A stretch of 18,941 nt of DNA from Cyanobacteria bacterium OH_CBB_238 (GTDB lineage: Bacteria; Cyanobacteriota; Vampirovibrionia; Gastranaerophilales; Gastranaerophilaceae): positions 1 through 18,941 of the forward strand of contig JAEYQN010000074.1 of assembly GCA_023409995.1 (NCBI GenBank). The letters are read 5' to 3'. The notes beneath the pieces are model-generated. The model made no database searches and was not told the origin of the DNA. It saw only the letters and a list, made by a program, of their open reading frames with translations. Shown here piece by piece: positions 1 through 8,498 of this stretch. A program made the translations under genes and the position numbers. Positions within the stretch are counted from its first letter, which is position 1. The number at the start of each line of letters is the position of its first letter.

Positions 1-344
1 GTATTGAGCTAAACGTTGAAAATGTTAAGAAGATTATAAATTATTCAGATGACAAAGATAATATTACTATCCCCGGGGTAATTGATATGGTTTCTCAATA
101 TTATAATGTTTCTGCTGATGAAGTTAAGGGTGCAAATAGGTCTCAAAAGATAGCTTTTGCAAGGCAAGTAGCAATATATATCTCGAGAGAAGTAACAAGA
201 GAGAGTTTTCCTGTTATTGGAGATGCTTTTGCTAAAAAACATACAACTATAATGTATTCATATGAAAAAGTAAAAGAAGAAATCTTGACTAATAGGATAC
301 TAGCTCAAGATATTGAAAAATTAGTTAATAAAATTAATCAATAA
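1..344 (+). CDS. dnaA: Chromosomal replication initiator DnaA, C-terminal part (5' partial)
   Basis: The reading frame enters at base 3 and runs 113 codons to TAA (342-344); the ATPase domain lies outside the window. What is visible is domain IV, the helix-turn-helix that binds DnaA boxes in double-stranded DNA at the origin. Landmarks are the VSQYYNVSADEVKG helix, the NRSQKIAFARQVAIYISRE stretch and a DnaA signature of the form GDAFAKKHTTIMYSYEKV, where the usual GxRxHTTV is replaced by AKKHTTI. DnaA melts the origin and loads the helicase. An internal ATG at base 87 is not a real start, because the homologous sequence continues upstream of it. The gene lies 93 nt ahead of murF on the same strand. 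I saw no consensus DnaA box (TTATNCACA) in the downstream gap, so this gap is probably not the origin. Confidence 0.93.
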   Translation, partial: IELNVENVKKIINYSDDKDNITIPGVIDMVSQYYNVSADEVKGANRSQKIAFARQVAIYISREVTRESFPVIGDAFAKKHTTIMYSYEKVKEEILTNRILAQDIEKLVNKINQ

Positions 345-351
345 TAGCTTT

Positions 352-384
352 TATGTTAAAATAACATAGGAGAGTAGATATAAA
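352..384 (+). promoter_or_regulatory. Inverted repeat plus candidate promoter upstream of the murF operon
   Basis: A perfect 7-bp inverted repeat with an AAA centre (TATGTTA 352-358, TAACATA 362-368) lies 8 nt after the dnaA stop. A possible -35 (TTAAAA, 356-361, 4 of 6 consensus positions) sits inside it. A possible -10 (TATAAA, 379-384) follows 17 nt later. If real, transcription would start near 391 and leave a leader of roughly 47 nt before murF. The overlap of the dyad with the -35 would fit an operator, but it could equally be a weak transcript-end hairpin for dnaA or chance in AT-rich DNA. Confidence 0.3.
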
Positions 385-437
385 TTTTAGGCTGTATAAA
401 TAGGGATAAAGCTCAATTTATATTAGATTAGGAAGCT

Positions 438-1757
438 ATGAATTTAACTGTTCGAGAATTGATTTTAGCCACTGATGCAGAAGTTGTTAAATGTCTAGAT
501 GAATCTATGGCGGTAAAAATAGTAACAGATTCAAGGAAAAACTTGAATGGAGACCTATACTTACCAATAGTTGGCAACAACTTCGATGGGCATTCTTTTA
601 TAGAAGATGCTGTTAAAAAAGGTGCTATTGGTTATTTTTCTTCTAATAGCAATGTGTTGGTTGATGAAGCAAAATTTATTCTTTTAGTTCCAGATACAAA
701 AATTGCTTATTTACAAATTGCCAGAGCATATAGGAGAAAAATAAATCCTATTACTGTTGCAATAACTGGCAGTAGCGGCAAAACAACAACAAAAGAAATG
801 ATGTATAGTGTAGCTGCAGAAAAATTTAAGACTCATAAGACTTCATTGAATCACAATAATGAAATTGGACTTTGTCAAACTATGCTTATGATGCCTGAAG
901 ATACACAAATATTGATTGTGGAGTTAGGGATGAGAGGTCTTGGGGAAATTGAGCTTTTATCTGAATATTCAGAGCCGGATATTGCAATAATTGCAAATGT
1001 TGGTACTGCACATATTGGGCGTTTGGGATCCCTAAACAATATATCTAAAGCAAAAAATGAAATAAGTAAATATCTTCATGAGGAAGGCTCTCTTATCGCC
1101 AATGATATGGAGATAATAAAAAAGCACAATAAGTATTCTGGTAATACTATATATTTTGGATTAAATTCTGGGGGTCTTTCGGTTGAAGAGGCAACGCCAA
1201 CTCATAGCATTTTTAAGTACAAATCCCAGTTGTATGAATTAAATATAGAAGGTGAACACAACATTCAAAATGCTATTGCGGTTATTGAGGCCGGCTTAAA
1301 AATTGGTATGCTATCGGGTGATATAGCTTCTGGGCTTGCAAAATTTAGACCTATAGAAAAAAGGTGGGAAAGTCAAGAAGTCTCGGGCTATAGTATTATA
1401 AATGATAGCTACAATGCAAATCCTGATTCTGTTAAAGCGGCATTGAAAACATTTTTAGCAATGGGTGAAGATAGAAAAATTGTTGTATTGGGAGATATGG
1501 GTGAACTGGGAAGTGACGAGAGAAAATACCATTCAGAAATAGGTAAATTTCTTGAAGATTACACATATGAATATCTTATAACGGTGGGAACTCTTTCTAA
1601 GAAAATTAAGCCAAAACACAACTTAAATAATAAGCATTTTGACTCAACTGTCGGCGTTGCTAAATTTATAAAAAATAATATAAAATCTGGTGCGAAAATA
1701 TTACTAAAAGCATCAAGATCAATGAAGTTTGAAGAAATAATTCAGGAGTTAAAATAG
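438..1757 (+). CDS. murF: UDP-N-acetylmuramoyl-tripeptide--D-alanyl-D-alanine ligase MurF
   Basis: MurF is the last cytoplasmic Mur ligase. It joins D-Ala-D-Ala to UDP-MurNAc-tripeptide at the cost of ATP, giving the UDP-MurNAc-pentapeptide used by MraY. At 439 residues it is of normal family length. The N-terminal UDP-binding domain carries VTDSRK at about 29-34. The P-loop TGSSGKTTTK spans 110-119. The Mur-ligase motif SLNHNNEIG follows near 136-144. The C-terminal domain has the typical MurF string NDSYNANPDSVKAAL, preceded by the RW of the family Rxx motif. The start ATG at 438 has a GGAAG-type ribosome site 4-5 nt upstream. It is the first gene of a packed cell-wall block and its stop is one base from the mraY start. 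The identification is firm because of the DSYNANPDS motif, which separates MurF from MurC, MurD and MurE. Confidence 0.95.
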   Translation: MNLTVRELILATDAEVVKCLDESMAVKIVTDSRKNLNGDLYLPIVGNNFDGHSFIEDAVKKGAIGYFSSNSNVLVDEAKFILLVPDTKIAYLQIARAYRRKINPITVAITGSSGKTTTKEMMYSVAAEKFKTHKTSLNHNNEIGLCQTMLMMPEDTQILIVELGMRGLGEIELLSEYSEPDIAIIANVGTAHIGRLGSLNNISKAKNEISKYLHEEGSLIANDMEIIKKHNKYSGNTIYFGLNSGGLSVEEATPTHSIFKYKSQLYELNIEGEHNIQNAIAVIEAGLKIGMLSGDIASGLAKFRPIEKRWESQEVSGYSIINDSYNANPDSVKAALKTFLAMGEDRKIVVLGDMGELGSDERKYHSEIGKFLEDYTYEYLITVGTLSKKIKPKHNLNNKHFDSTVGVAKFIKNNIKSGAKILLKASRSMKFEEIIQELK

Positions 1758-1758
1758 A

Positions 1759-2772
1759 ATGAACTTTGTGGTAAATAGCATAAATACTATAATAAATGGG
1801 GTCAATCCCTTGATTATTGTTTCAGCATTGGTGGCAATAGTGCTATCGTTGCTCTTTGGGGTTGTTTATATTGATTTTGTTAAAAAGAAAATGTACAATC
1901 AGTATATTTTGGACGCAGTTCCGGACAATCATTCAAAGAAAGTTGGAACTCCAACCACAGGTGGTGTTTTTGTTGTTATTGCAACAATATTGGCTGCAAT
2001 TGTTACCTTGTTGATGGAGCAAAAACTTACAACTCAAGCATTAATTATCTTGCTTACTTTTGTTTTTTATACATTTGCAGGTTTTCAGGATGATATACAA
2101 AAGATAAGAAATAAGCAAAATAAAGGCTTAACTGCCAAAGGAAAGTTGTTTTTACAAGTTGTAATTTCGCTTTTACCTGCTTTATATGTCACTGTTACTG
2201 AGCAGACATCTATAACCCTTGGGTCTTTTAGTTTTAACTTGGGATGCTTTTATCCACTATTTGCGGTGTTTCTTATAACGGGCGTTTCCAATGCCGTTAA
2301 CTTAACTGATGGACTTGATGGGCTTGCCTCATCTAACGTTGTAGTTGCAATGGTTGCTTGCACAGTGGTTTGTTTTATTATGGGTAATGTTGATCTTGCT
2401 ATTATTTCAGCAGCAACAGTTGGTGCTGTGTTGGGTTTTTTATACTTCAACAAATTTCCAGCCAAGATTTTTATGGGAGATACTGGATCGTTGGCTTTAG
2501 GTGGTATGCTTGGTACATTGGCGGTTATGGGTAAGTTTGAATTATGGCTGATTCCAATTGGGATTGTTTTTTTGGCGGAAACTTTATCTGTTATTCTTCA
2601 AGTAACAAGCTTTAAGTTGACAGGCAAGAGAATATTTAAGATGAGCCCTATACATCATCATTTTGAACTTTGTGGTTGGAAAGAGACAAAAATTGTAAAA
2701 GTTTTTACTTTTATTACTGTTGTTAGTTCTTTGTTAGCAGTAGTATTGTTTTGGAAAACTTATGCGGGTTAA
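1759..2772 (+). CDS. mraY: Phospho-N-acetylmuramoyl-pentapeptide-transferase MraY
   Basis: MraY is an integral membrane enzyme that moves phospho-MurNAc-pentapeptide from UDP onto undecaprenyl phosphate, making lipid I. The protein has 337 residues with about ten hydrophobic segments, as expected. Conserved motifs appear in order: TPTTGG (64-69), the Mg-binding DD pair (111-112) in FQDDIQKIRNKQNKGLTAKGK, NLTDGLDGLA (181-190), FMGDTGSLALGG (238-249) with catalytic-site Asp241, and the C-terminal SPIHHHFELCGW (296-307) with its three histidines. The ATG lies 1 nt after the murF stop, and AGGAG at 1744-1748 inside murF can serve as ribosome site, so the two are probably translationally coupled. 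It is followed 5 nt later by murD. Confidence 0.97.
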   Translation: MNFVVNSINTIINGVNPLIIVSALVAIVLSLLFGVVYIDFVKKKMYNQYILDAVPDNHSKKVGTPTTGGVFVVIATILAAIVTLLMEQKLTTQALIILLTFVFYTFAGFQDDIQKIRNKQNKGLTAKGKLFLQVVISLLPALYVTVTEQTSITLGSFSFNLGCFYPLFAVFLITGVSNAVNLTDGLDGLASSNVVVAMVACTVVCFIMGNVDLAIISAATVGAVLGFLYFNKFPAKIFMGDTGSLALGGMLGTLAVMGKFELWLIPIGIVFLAETLSVILQVTSFKLTGKRIFKMSPIHHHFELCGWKETKIVKVFTFITVVSSLLAVVLFWKTYAG

Positions 2773-2777
2773 ATAGC

Positions 2778-4124
2778 ATGAAAAGAAAATGGAATGATAA
2801 AAAAATATTAATACTTGGTTTTTCAAGAAGTGGTGTTTCTGCAGCAAAATATCTAAATTCTAAAGGTGCTGAGTGTTACATATCTGATGCTAAAGAATAT
2901 ACAGATAAAGATAACAATAAGCTTAAAGAACTTAATGACCTAGGTATACAAGTAGAATTTAAAGGGCATAGTGCTGAATTTATTGATGATGCCTATATTG
3001 CTATTACCAGTCCAGGAATACCACCACGAGCTGAAATATTTTCAATATTGAAAGATAAAAAAATACCGGTAATTAGCGAAATTGAACTTGCTTATTTGGA
3101 GAGTGAGGCTCCAATTGTTGCGATTACGGGCACTAATGGTAAAACTACAACAACCTCTTTGATTTCACATATTTTGGAATCTGAATTTTCAGCACCAGCA
3201 TGCGGAAACATTGGTCTGCCACCTACCTCTTTACTAGATCAAAAACATGATTATTTGGTTTGTGAAGTAAGCTCTTATCAATTGGAAATGAGCCCTACTT
3301 TTCGTCCTCAAATAGCTTGTTTTCTTAACTTTACTCCTGATCATATTGATTGGCATCAAGGACTGGATAATTACTACAAAGCAAAAGAGAAATTATTTGC
3401 GGAATATAAAAAGCCTGCTTTTGCAGTCTTTAATGCATCAGATGAAACAGTTTACACGTTTTCAAAAAATTATTCTGGAGAAAAGTTTCTTTTTGCAAAA
3501 GAATTTGACAATAATTCTTGTTATATCAAAAATGATTCTATATTTTTTAAGAGAATAAAGGAAGAAGAAATTATTAACCTTAATGAAGTGCCCTTGGTTG
3601 GTGAACATAATTATCAAAATATAATGTCTGCAATAATTGTTGCAAAAATAGTAGGAATATCTACTGAAAAAATAAAAGAGAGAATAATTTCATTCAAAGC
3701 AGTTGAACACAGAATAGAATTTGTTTCGAATATAAGTGGTAAGGATTTCTATAATGACTCAAAGGCAACAAATCCCGAAGCGGCAATAGTTGCAATTAAT
3801 TCATTTCCAGCTAAGAGTGTTACGCTTATAGCTGGTGGTAGAGATAAAAACACCGATTTGTCAGAATTTTGTGCAGCAGTAAAGTCTAGAATAAAGACGG
3901 TTATTTTGATCGGGGAAGCTACTGAGCGATTTGAAAATACTCTTAAAAACAGTGGTTTTGATAATATAATTCTGGCAAATACTATGGAATCAGCTCTTGA
4001 CATATCTTTTAAAATTGATAATCAGGTAGTATTATTATCGCCAGCATGTGCTAGTTTTGATATGTTTGAGAGTTATGAACAACGAGGAGAGGTTTTTAAA
4101 GAATATGTCTTATCGAGGATATAG
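2778..4124 (+). CDS. murD: UDP-N-acetylmuramoylalanine--D-glutamate ligase MurD
   Basis: MurD adds D-glutamate to UDP-MurNAc-L-Ala in the cytoplasm. I take the ATG at 2778 as start (448 residues), because the N-terminal Rossmann motif LILGFSRSG then lies nine to ten residues in, as in the family; an in-frame TTG at 2751 inside mraY is less likely. Family motifs are the P-loop TGTNGKTTTT (117-126), the NFTPDHIDWH metal/substrate motif, the nucleotide-site NDSKATNPEA and AGGRDKNTDL, and the C-terminal LLSPACASFDMFESYEQRG. No good Shine-Dalgarno site is visible, and the start follows the mraY stop by 5 nt, so translation probably relies on coupling. The 3' end overlaps ftsW by 20 nt. Confidence 0.95.
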   Translation: MKRKWNDKKILILGFSRSGVSAAKYLNSKGAECYISDAKEYTDKDNNKLKELNDLGIQVEFKGHSAEFIDDAYIAITSPGIPPRAEIFSILKDKKIPVISEIELAYLESEAPIVAITGTNGKTTTTSLISHILESEFSAPACGNIGLPPTSLLDQKHDYLVCEVSSYQLEMSPTFRPQIACFLNFTPDHIDWHQGLDNYYKAKEKLFAEYKKPAFAVFNASDETVYTFSKNYSGEKFLFAKEFDNNSCYIKNDSIFFKRIKEEEIINLNEVPLVGEHNYQNIMSAIIVAKIVGISTEKIKERIISFKAVEHRIEFVSNISGKDFYNDSKATNPEAAIVAINSFPAKSVTLIAGGRDKNTDLSEFCAAVKSRIKTVILIGEATERFENTLKNSGFDNIILANTMESALDISFKIDNQVVLLSPACASFDMFESYEQRGEVFKEYVLSRI

Positions 4125-5268
4125 CAGAGATATTCCGCCGATGGAAAATGAAGCTACAATGATGTCGCCGCCAGATAAAACGATCATTATTGTGGTTGCT
4201 TTTCTTGTTGTAATTGGTCTTATGTCAATATTTTCAGCGGGGGCTCCAAAAAGCATAATGCAAGGAGAAAATCCTGCAACATTTGCTTTAAAACAATTGA
4301 TGTGGTTGGTTGTTGGTTGTTTTGGTTTGAGATATTTTATGAACTTTGATTATAAAAAGTTGAGTGGGTGGGCTGTTCCCTTTGCTTGGTTTGTAATTGC
4401 AATGTTGATTCTTGTTGACTTTACTCCACTAGGGGTTACCGTTAATGGTGCAAAACGCTGGATAATGATTGGTCCATTACAGTTTCAACCATCAGAGATG
4501 ACTAAACCCGCTGTTATTATGCTTTTAGCTAATGCTTTCAACAGAGATGCAACTCTGTTTGTTGAGCACAAAATAATGAGATATTTTCTTCCTATTTTGT
4601 TAATGGTCTTTTTGGTATTTAAGCAGCCAAACTTGAGCATGGTTATTTTGATGGGTATTGTTTCTGTAATCATGTATCTAAATGCAGGTGGCTCAGCAAA
4701 AATGTTTATGTCTATTCTTGGTTCTGCTCTTTTAGGCTTGGTTTTTCTTATTAAACCTTATCAGTTAAGCAGATTAAAGATTTGGCTAAACCCTGATATA
4801 GATCCGTATGGTGCCGGATATAATATTATTCAATCATTATTGGCTTTTGCGGCTGGAGGACTTTGGGGGGTCGGTTTTGGAAATTCAAAACAAAAACTTG
4901 CTTGGCTTCCGGAAGGGCATACTGACTTTATCTTTGCTGTTATTGGTGAAGAGTGGGGATTTCTAGGCTGTTTGATGATAATAGGGTTATTTTTTACTTT
5001 TGTGCAAAGAGGTCTTATTATTTCTTCAAGATGTAGTAATATGTTTGGTAAATTAATGGCATCAGGGATAACTTTTTCCATCGGAGTGCAAGCCTTCATT
5101 AACATGGGAGTTTCAAGTTCTTTTATTCCAACAACCGGAGTTCCGTTACCATTTATAAGTTATGGAGGAACATCATTGATGGTATCTATGTGTATGGTCG
5201 GTGTTCTATTAAGTATTTCTAAAAAGAGAATTAGAAAGATAAAAACAGATGAAGCAGTTAGTAGATAG
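4105..5268 (+). CDS. ftsW: Septal peptidoglycan polymerase FtsW (SEDS family)
   Basis: FtsW is a polytopic membrane glycosyltransferase that polymerises lipid II at the division septum with a class B PBP. From ATG 4105 it has 387 residues and a soluble N-terminal tail of about 24 residues before the first membrane segment. SEDS landmarks are GAKRWIMIGPLQFQPSEMTK (about 115-134), KQPNLSMV (173-180, with Asn where many members have Asp), GAGYNIIQSLLAFAAGGL, GVGFGNSKQKLAWLPEGHTD (256-274) with the presumed catalytic Asp274, and LPFISYGGTSL (348-358). The start is uncertain: AGGAGAGG at 4085-4092 lies 12 nt before ATG 4105, while ATG 4075 would add ten residues and deepen the overlap with murD. 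Position between murD and murG favours FtsW over its elongation paralogue RodA. It overlaps murG by 20 nt. Confidence 0.92.
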   Translation: MSYRGYSRDIPPMENEATMMSPPDKTIIIVVAFLVVIGLMSIFSAGAPKSIMQGENPATFALKQLMWLVVGCFGLRYFMNFDYKKLSGWAVPFAWFVIAMLILVDFTPLGVTVNGAKRWIMIGPLQFQPSEMTKPAVIMLLANAFNRDATLFVEHKIMRYFLPILLMVFLVFKQPNLSMVILMGIVSVIMYLNAGGSAKMFMSILGSALLGLVFLIKPYQLSRLKIWLNPDIDPYGAGYNIIQSLLAFAAGGLWGVGFGNSKQKLAWLPEGHTDFIFAVIGEEWGFLGCLMIIGLFFTFVQRGLIISSRCSNMFGKLMASGITFSIGVQAFINMGVSSSFIPTTGVPLPFISYGGTSLMVSMCMVGVLLSISKKRIRKIKTDEAVSR

Positions 5269-6379
5269 AAAGAAAACTTATTTTATTTCAGGTGGTGGTA
5301 CTGGAGGGCATATTTATCCTGCAATTGCTGTTGCAAGAGAACTTCTTAACCAGTCAGACACTGATAAAATATATTATATTGGTAATAAAGATAATCTTGA
5401 ACATGAAATAATATCTAAGATTCCTGAAATTGAATTCTTGTCAGTCGGTGTTTCTGGGATGCCAAGGAAGCCAGGTATTAAATTTTTAAAATGGTTTGTT
5501 GAATTAGAAATTGCTACTTGGAAGGCATTATTATATGTTATCAAATACAAGCCTGATGCCATTTTTACTACGGGTGGCTACGTAAGTGCCCCTGTGGCAT
5601 TTGCCTCTATCCTGCTAAACAAACCTTTTATGATCCACGATTGCGATGTAGAACCAGGGTTGGTTTCTAAACTGGTTGCATCATCTGCAAAGATTGTGTC
5701 TGTAGCTTTTAGTAAATCAAAAGAATTTTTAAAATCTGGTAATGCTGTTTGCAATGGAAATCCTGTCAGGGAGGAATTTTTTAGTGTCTCCAAAGCCGAA
5801 GCTCAAAAAAGCTTGGGGCTTAAGAATAAGCTGACAATATTTGCAATGGGTGGCTCTCAGGGGGCCAAAACAATAAATAAATCAGTCTTAGGCGTTGCTC
5901 AAGAACTGGTCGAACAGCTGGATATTCAGTTGGTGTTGCAAACAGGCATGAAAAATTATATGGATGTTATTGAACAATTTGAAGCATATTTTCCTCATTT
6001 TAGAGAAAATACAAACTTAATTATAAGGCCATATTTTGATGAAATGGCTCTTCCTTTAAAGGCCGCAGACATCGTCATTGCACGCGCTGGTTCTTTGAGT
6101 TTATCAGAAATGAATATTTGTGCTCTTCCGTCTATTCTTATCCCATATCCATATGCTGCTGCGGATCATCAAAGAAAAAATGCAAAAGAAATGCAGCAAA
6201 ATGGTGCTTCTCTATATTTAGAAGACTCAGAGTGTAATAAAAATTCATTAATGAATTACTTAAAAGAACTTATTGTTGATTCTGAGAAGAGAAAACAGAT
6301 GAGTATTTCTGCACAAAAATTGGCTAAACCAGATGCTACAAGCTGTATAGTAACTCAATTAAAAAGCTTAATAAAATGA
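5249..6379 (+). CDS. murG: UDP-GlcNAc--lipid I N-acetylglucosaminyltransferase MurG
   Basis: MurG is a peripheral membrane GT28 enzyme that adds GlcNAc to lipid I on the cytoplasmic face, completing lipid II. It is 376 residues long, close to the family norm. The first glycine-rich loop GGGTGGHIYPA spans 15-25. The second loop GGSQGAKTIN spans 201-210. The UDP-GlcNAc site has ARAGSLSLSE (278-287) and PYPYAAADHQRKNA (299-312). One deviation is that the usual HEQN motif reads HDCDVEPG (130-137). The gene overlaps the ftsW end by 20 nt and shares an ATGA overlap with folC, so the three are very likely one translation-coupled unit. The ribosome site is weak. Confidence 0.95.
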   Translation: MKQLVDRKKTYFISGGGTGGHIYPAIAVARELLNQSDTDKIYYIGNKDNLEHEIISKIPEIEFLSVGVSGMPRKPGIKFLKWFVELEIATWKALLYVIKYKPDAIFTTGGYVSAPVAFASILLNKPFMIHDCDVEPGLVSKLVASSAKIVSVAFSKSKEFLKSGNAVCNGNPVREEFFSVSKAEAQKSLGLKNKLTIFAMGGSQGAKTINKSVLGVAQELVEQLDIQLVLQTGMKNYMDVIEQFEAYFPHFRENTNLIIRPYFDEMALPLKAADIVIARAGSLSLSEMNICALPSILIPYPYAAADHQRKNAKEMQQNGASLYLEDSECNKNSLMNYLKELIVDSEKRKQMSISAQKLAKPDATSCIVTQLKSLIK

Positions 6380-7632
6380 GAATAAAAAAATATATAGATG
6401 CGGTTAGTACTCTCACTTCGCAGGGTAAATTTCACATTTGTTTGGGTCTGGATAGGGTTAAACAAGTTTTGGATTTGCTTGGCAATCCTCAGGAAAAAAT
6501 TAAAGTGATCCATGTTGCAGGAACAAATGGTAAGGGATCAGTTTGCTCTATTTTAGCTTCAATTCTCTCTGAAGCAGGATATATGGTTGGGTTATATACA
6601 AGCCCTCACTTGATTGAGTATACGGAGCGAGTAAAAATCAATGGGGTAGAAATAGAAAAAGGTATTTTTGCAGAATATGTTTCTGATATTTGTGATATTG
6701 CAGATCAAAATTCTATCCATTTAACAGAGTTTGAAATCCTCACAGTATTGGCCTATAAGTATTTTTATAATCAAGGTGTTGATATTGCAATAATAGAAAC
6801 AGGTCTTGGCGGACGTTTTGATGCGACAAATGTTATAACAGGAACTCTTTTATCGATAATAACTTCAATTTCTATTGACCACAAAGATCGTCTTGGGGAT
6901 TCAATAGAAAAGATAGCCTTTGAAAAGGCAGGTATTATTAAAAAAAATACTCCTGTTATTGTTGGGACATCAAATATGGGCTTATCTGTTATTTTAAACA
7001 AAGCAATTGCTATTGGTGCAAAGGCCATAATTCCATCAGAAAGCGTGGAGTTATTATTTGAAAATGGGATAAATTATGCCCTTTTTAAGGGAGTTAAATA
7101 TGAGTTTGCTTTACTAGGATTGTGGCAAAAAGAAAATTTAGAGCTTGTTTTGGAAGCTATAGCTTATTTGCGCTCTATTGGCTTATTTATTTCTGATAAA
7201 TCAATAATTTATGGGTTAAAAAATGTATATTGGCCTGCAAGGATGCAATATATTAAAGAAAAAAACATGTTAATTGATGGCGCACATAATGTAGATGCCG
7301 CAACAAAACTTATAAAAAGTTTAAATTATTACTTTCCCGCAACAAAAAAGCGATGGATATATGGATCTTTGGATACAAAAGAATATGAAAAAATTATAAA
7401 TATTCTTTTTGTCCCTGAAGATGAAATTTATATATACGAATTTGAAAATAAAAATGCAGTAGGCATAAAAGATATAAAAATTAAATTAAAAAACGATAAA
7501 TTTTCAATAAAATTATACAAAGCGGAAAATACATTAAGTTTTTCTGAGCAAAAATGTCTTACAATAGTATCAGGATCTTTTTATATGATCGGAGATTTTT
7601 TGAAAAAGACATCAATTATAAGACAAGAATAA
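6376..7632 (+). CDS. folC: Dihydrofolate synthase / folylpolyglutamate synthase FolC
   Basis: FolC joins L-glutamate to dihydropteroate and then extends the polyglutamate tail of folates, using ATP in the cytoplasm. At 418 residues it matches the family. Motifs are the P-loop AGTNGKGS (48-55), TSPHL (75-79) with ERVKING after it, GLGGRFDATN (143-152), DHKDRLGDSIEKIAFEKAGI (168-187) with Lys184 as the probable carbamylated lysine, and WPARMQ and DGAHN (286-305). The C-terminal domain is less conserved but ends with the expected VSGSFYMIG. The start ATG overlaps the murG stop as ATGA. FolC is chemically related to the Mur ligases, but the GTNGKGS and FEKAGI motifs separate it from MurC. It closes the left operon; no strong intrinsic terminator follows. 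Confidence 0.93.
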   Translation: MRIKKYIDAVSTLTSQGKFHICLGLDRVKQVLDLLGNPQEKIKVIHVAGTNGKGSVCSILASILSEAGYMVGLYTSPHLIEYTERVKINGVEIEKGIFAEYVSDICDIADQNSIHLTEFEILTVLAYKYFYNQGVDIAIIETGLGGRFDATNVITGTLLSIITSISIDHKDRLGDSIEKIAFEKAGIIKKNTPVIVGTSNMGLSVILNKAIAIGAKAIIPSESVELLFENGINYALFKGVKYEFALLGLWQKENLELVLEAIAYLRSIGLFISDKSIIYGLKNVYWPARMQYIKEKNMLIDGAHNVDAATKLIKSLNYYFPATKKRWIYGSLDTKEYEKIINILFVPEDEIYIYEFENKNAVGIKDIKIKLKNDKFSIKLYKAENTLSFSEQKCLTIVSGSFYMIGDFLKKTSIIRQE

Positions 7633-7759
7633 CTCAAATATTGCCTAACTGGATAATACAAGTTAAGCAGATTAGTAGTTACTATTAGTTTTGTAATATA
7701 AATGGAAAGTCAAAAAATTTTTGACAAAGCATAGGCAAATTATTGTATTGGAGGCATAA

Positions 7760-8443
7760 ATGTCAGTAGTATCAACAGGCAAAGATGTAATTAGAGTTGT
7801 AATCGTTGAAGATTACAAGCTAACAAGAGTAGGTTTAAGATCCACATTAAATGAATTTGAAAACATTGAAGTAATTGGCGAGTCTGAGGATGCAATTAAA
7901 GGTTTGGAAATTATTGAAAGAGAAAAACCGGAAGTCGTTCTTATGGATTTAGGGTTGCCAGGAATGAATGGACTTGAGGCAACACAGAAGACTAAGGAAA
8001 TTTCTCCTAATACAAATGTAGTCATTTTGACATCACATGAGAGAGCAGAAGAAGTTATTGCCGCATTGGGTTCTGGCGCTTGTGCTTATTGTTTGAAAGA
8101 TATAGATCCTAAAACTCTTTCAGAAGTTATTAAAAATGTTGCAAAAGGTGCATGTTGGCTGGATCCAGCTATTGCTAGGATGGCATTAAATTTATTCCCT
8201 AAGCCAGAAAATACAAGTTTGTTGCCATCAGTTGATGCAACCGATGCAAGGGCTCAACTAACCGAAAGAGAATTGGAAGTTTTAAAGCACTTGGTAAAAG
8301 GTAAAAGCAATACAGAAATAGCTAAAGAACTTATTGTTAGCGTACATACTGCCAAAGCGCATGTTTGTAGTATTTTACAGAAACTGTGCGTAGATGATAG
8401 AGTCCAGGCGGCGGTTAAGGCTATAAAAGAAAATATTATATAA
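7760..8443 (+). CDS. NarL/FixJ-type response regulator, receiver plus LuxR helix-turn-helix
   Basis: This 227-residue protein is a two-component DNA-binding regulator. The receiver domain (about 12-128) is complete: acidic pair E17/D18, phospho-acceptor D63 in VLMDLGLPGMNG, T91 and K113. The LuxR-type HTH covers roughly 167-223, with LTERELEVLKHLVKGKSNTEIAKEL followed by the recognition helix region VSVHTAKAHV. A strong ribosome site, GGAGG (7750-7754), lies 5 nt before the ATG. No histidine kinase gene is nearby, so the partner and target genes are unknown. The 127-nt upstream gap has TTGACA at 7721-7726, but the hexamer 17 nt later (TGTATT) abuts the ribosome site, so I do not call a promoter there. 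The linker and HTH are rather Cys-rich (C108, C111, C132, C203, C210); whether this matters is unknown. The gene is monocistronic, with its own terminator. Confidence 0.9.
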   Translation: MSVVSTGKDVIRVVIVEDYKLTRVGLRSTLNEFENIEVIGESEDAIKGLEIIEREKPEVVLMDLGLPGMNGLEATQKTKEISPNTNVVILTSHERAEEVIAALGSGACAYCLKDIDPKTLSEVIKNVAKGACWLDPAIARMALNLFPKPENTSLLPSVDATDARAQLTERELEVLKHLVKGKSNTEIAKELIVSVHTAKAHVCSILQKLCVDDRVQAAVKAIKENII

Positions 8444-8472
8444 AAACATTACATTAACACTAAACACACTAC

Positions 8473-8498
8473 GGAAGGGTAATGCCTTCCTTTTTTTT
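8473..8498 (+). terminator. Rho-independent terminator of the response regulator gene
   Basis: Perfect 6-bp GC-rich stem GGAAGG (8473-8478) / CCTTCC (8485-8490) with a 6-nt loop, followed by eight T (8491-8498). The T-run overlaps the stop codon of the convergent menG gene. On the - strand there is no T-run after the hairpin, so it works mainly for the + strand gene. Confidence 0.88.

Noticed and set aside
345..437. Replication origin in the gap after dnaA
   Set aside because: No consensus DnaA box is present; one weak TTATCC-like string is not enough.
2751..2777. Upstream TTG start for murD giving 457 residues
   Set aside because: It lies within mraY without a ribosome site, and the added residues precede the point where the family begins.
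7657..7684. Small dyads (TAACT/AGTTA, TAGTA-GT-TACTA) after folC
   Set aside because: Five-bp stems without T-runs; too weak to call a terminator or operator.
7721..7749. TTGACA with TGTATT 17 nt later before the response regulator
   Set aside because: The predicted start would fall between the GGAGG ribosome site and the ATG, leaving the strong site outside the mRNA, so the match is probably chance.
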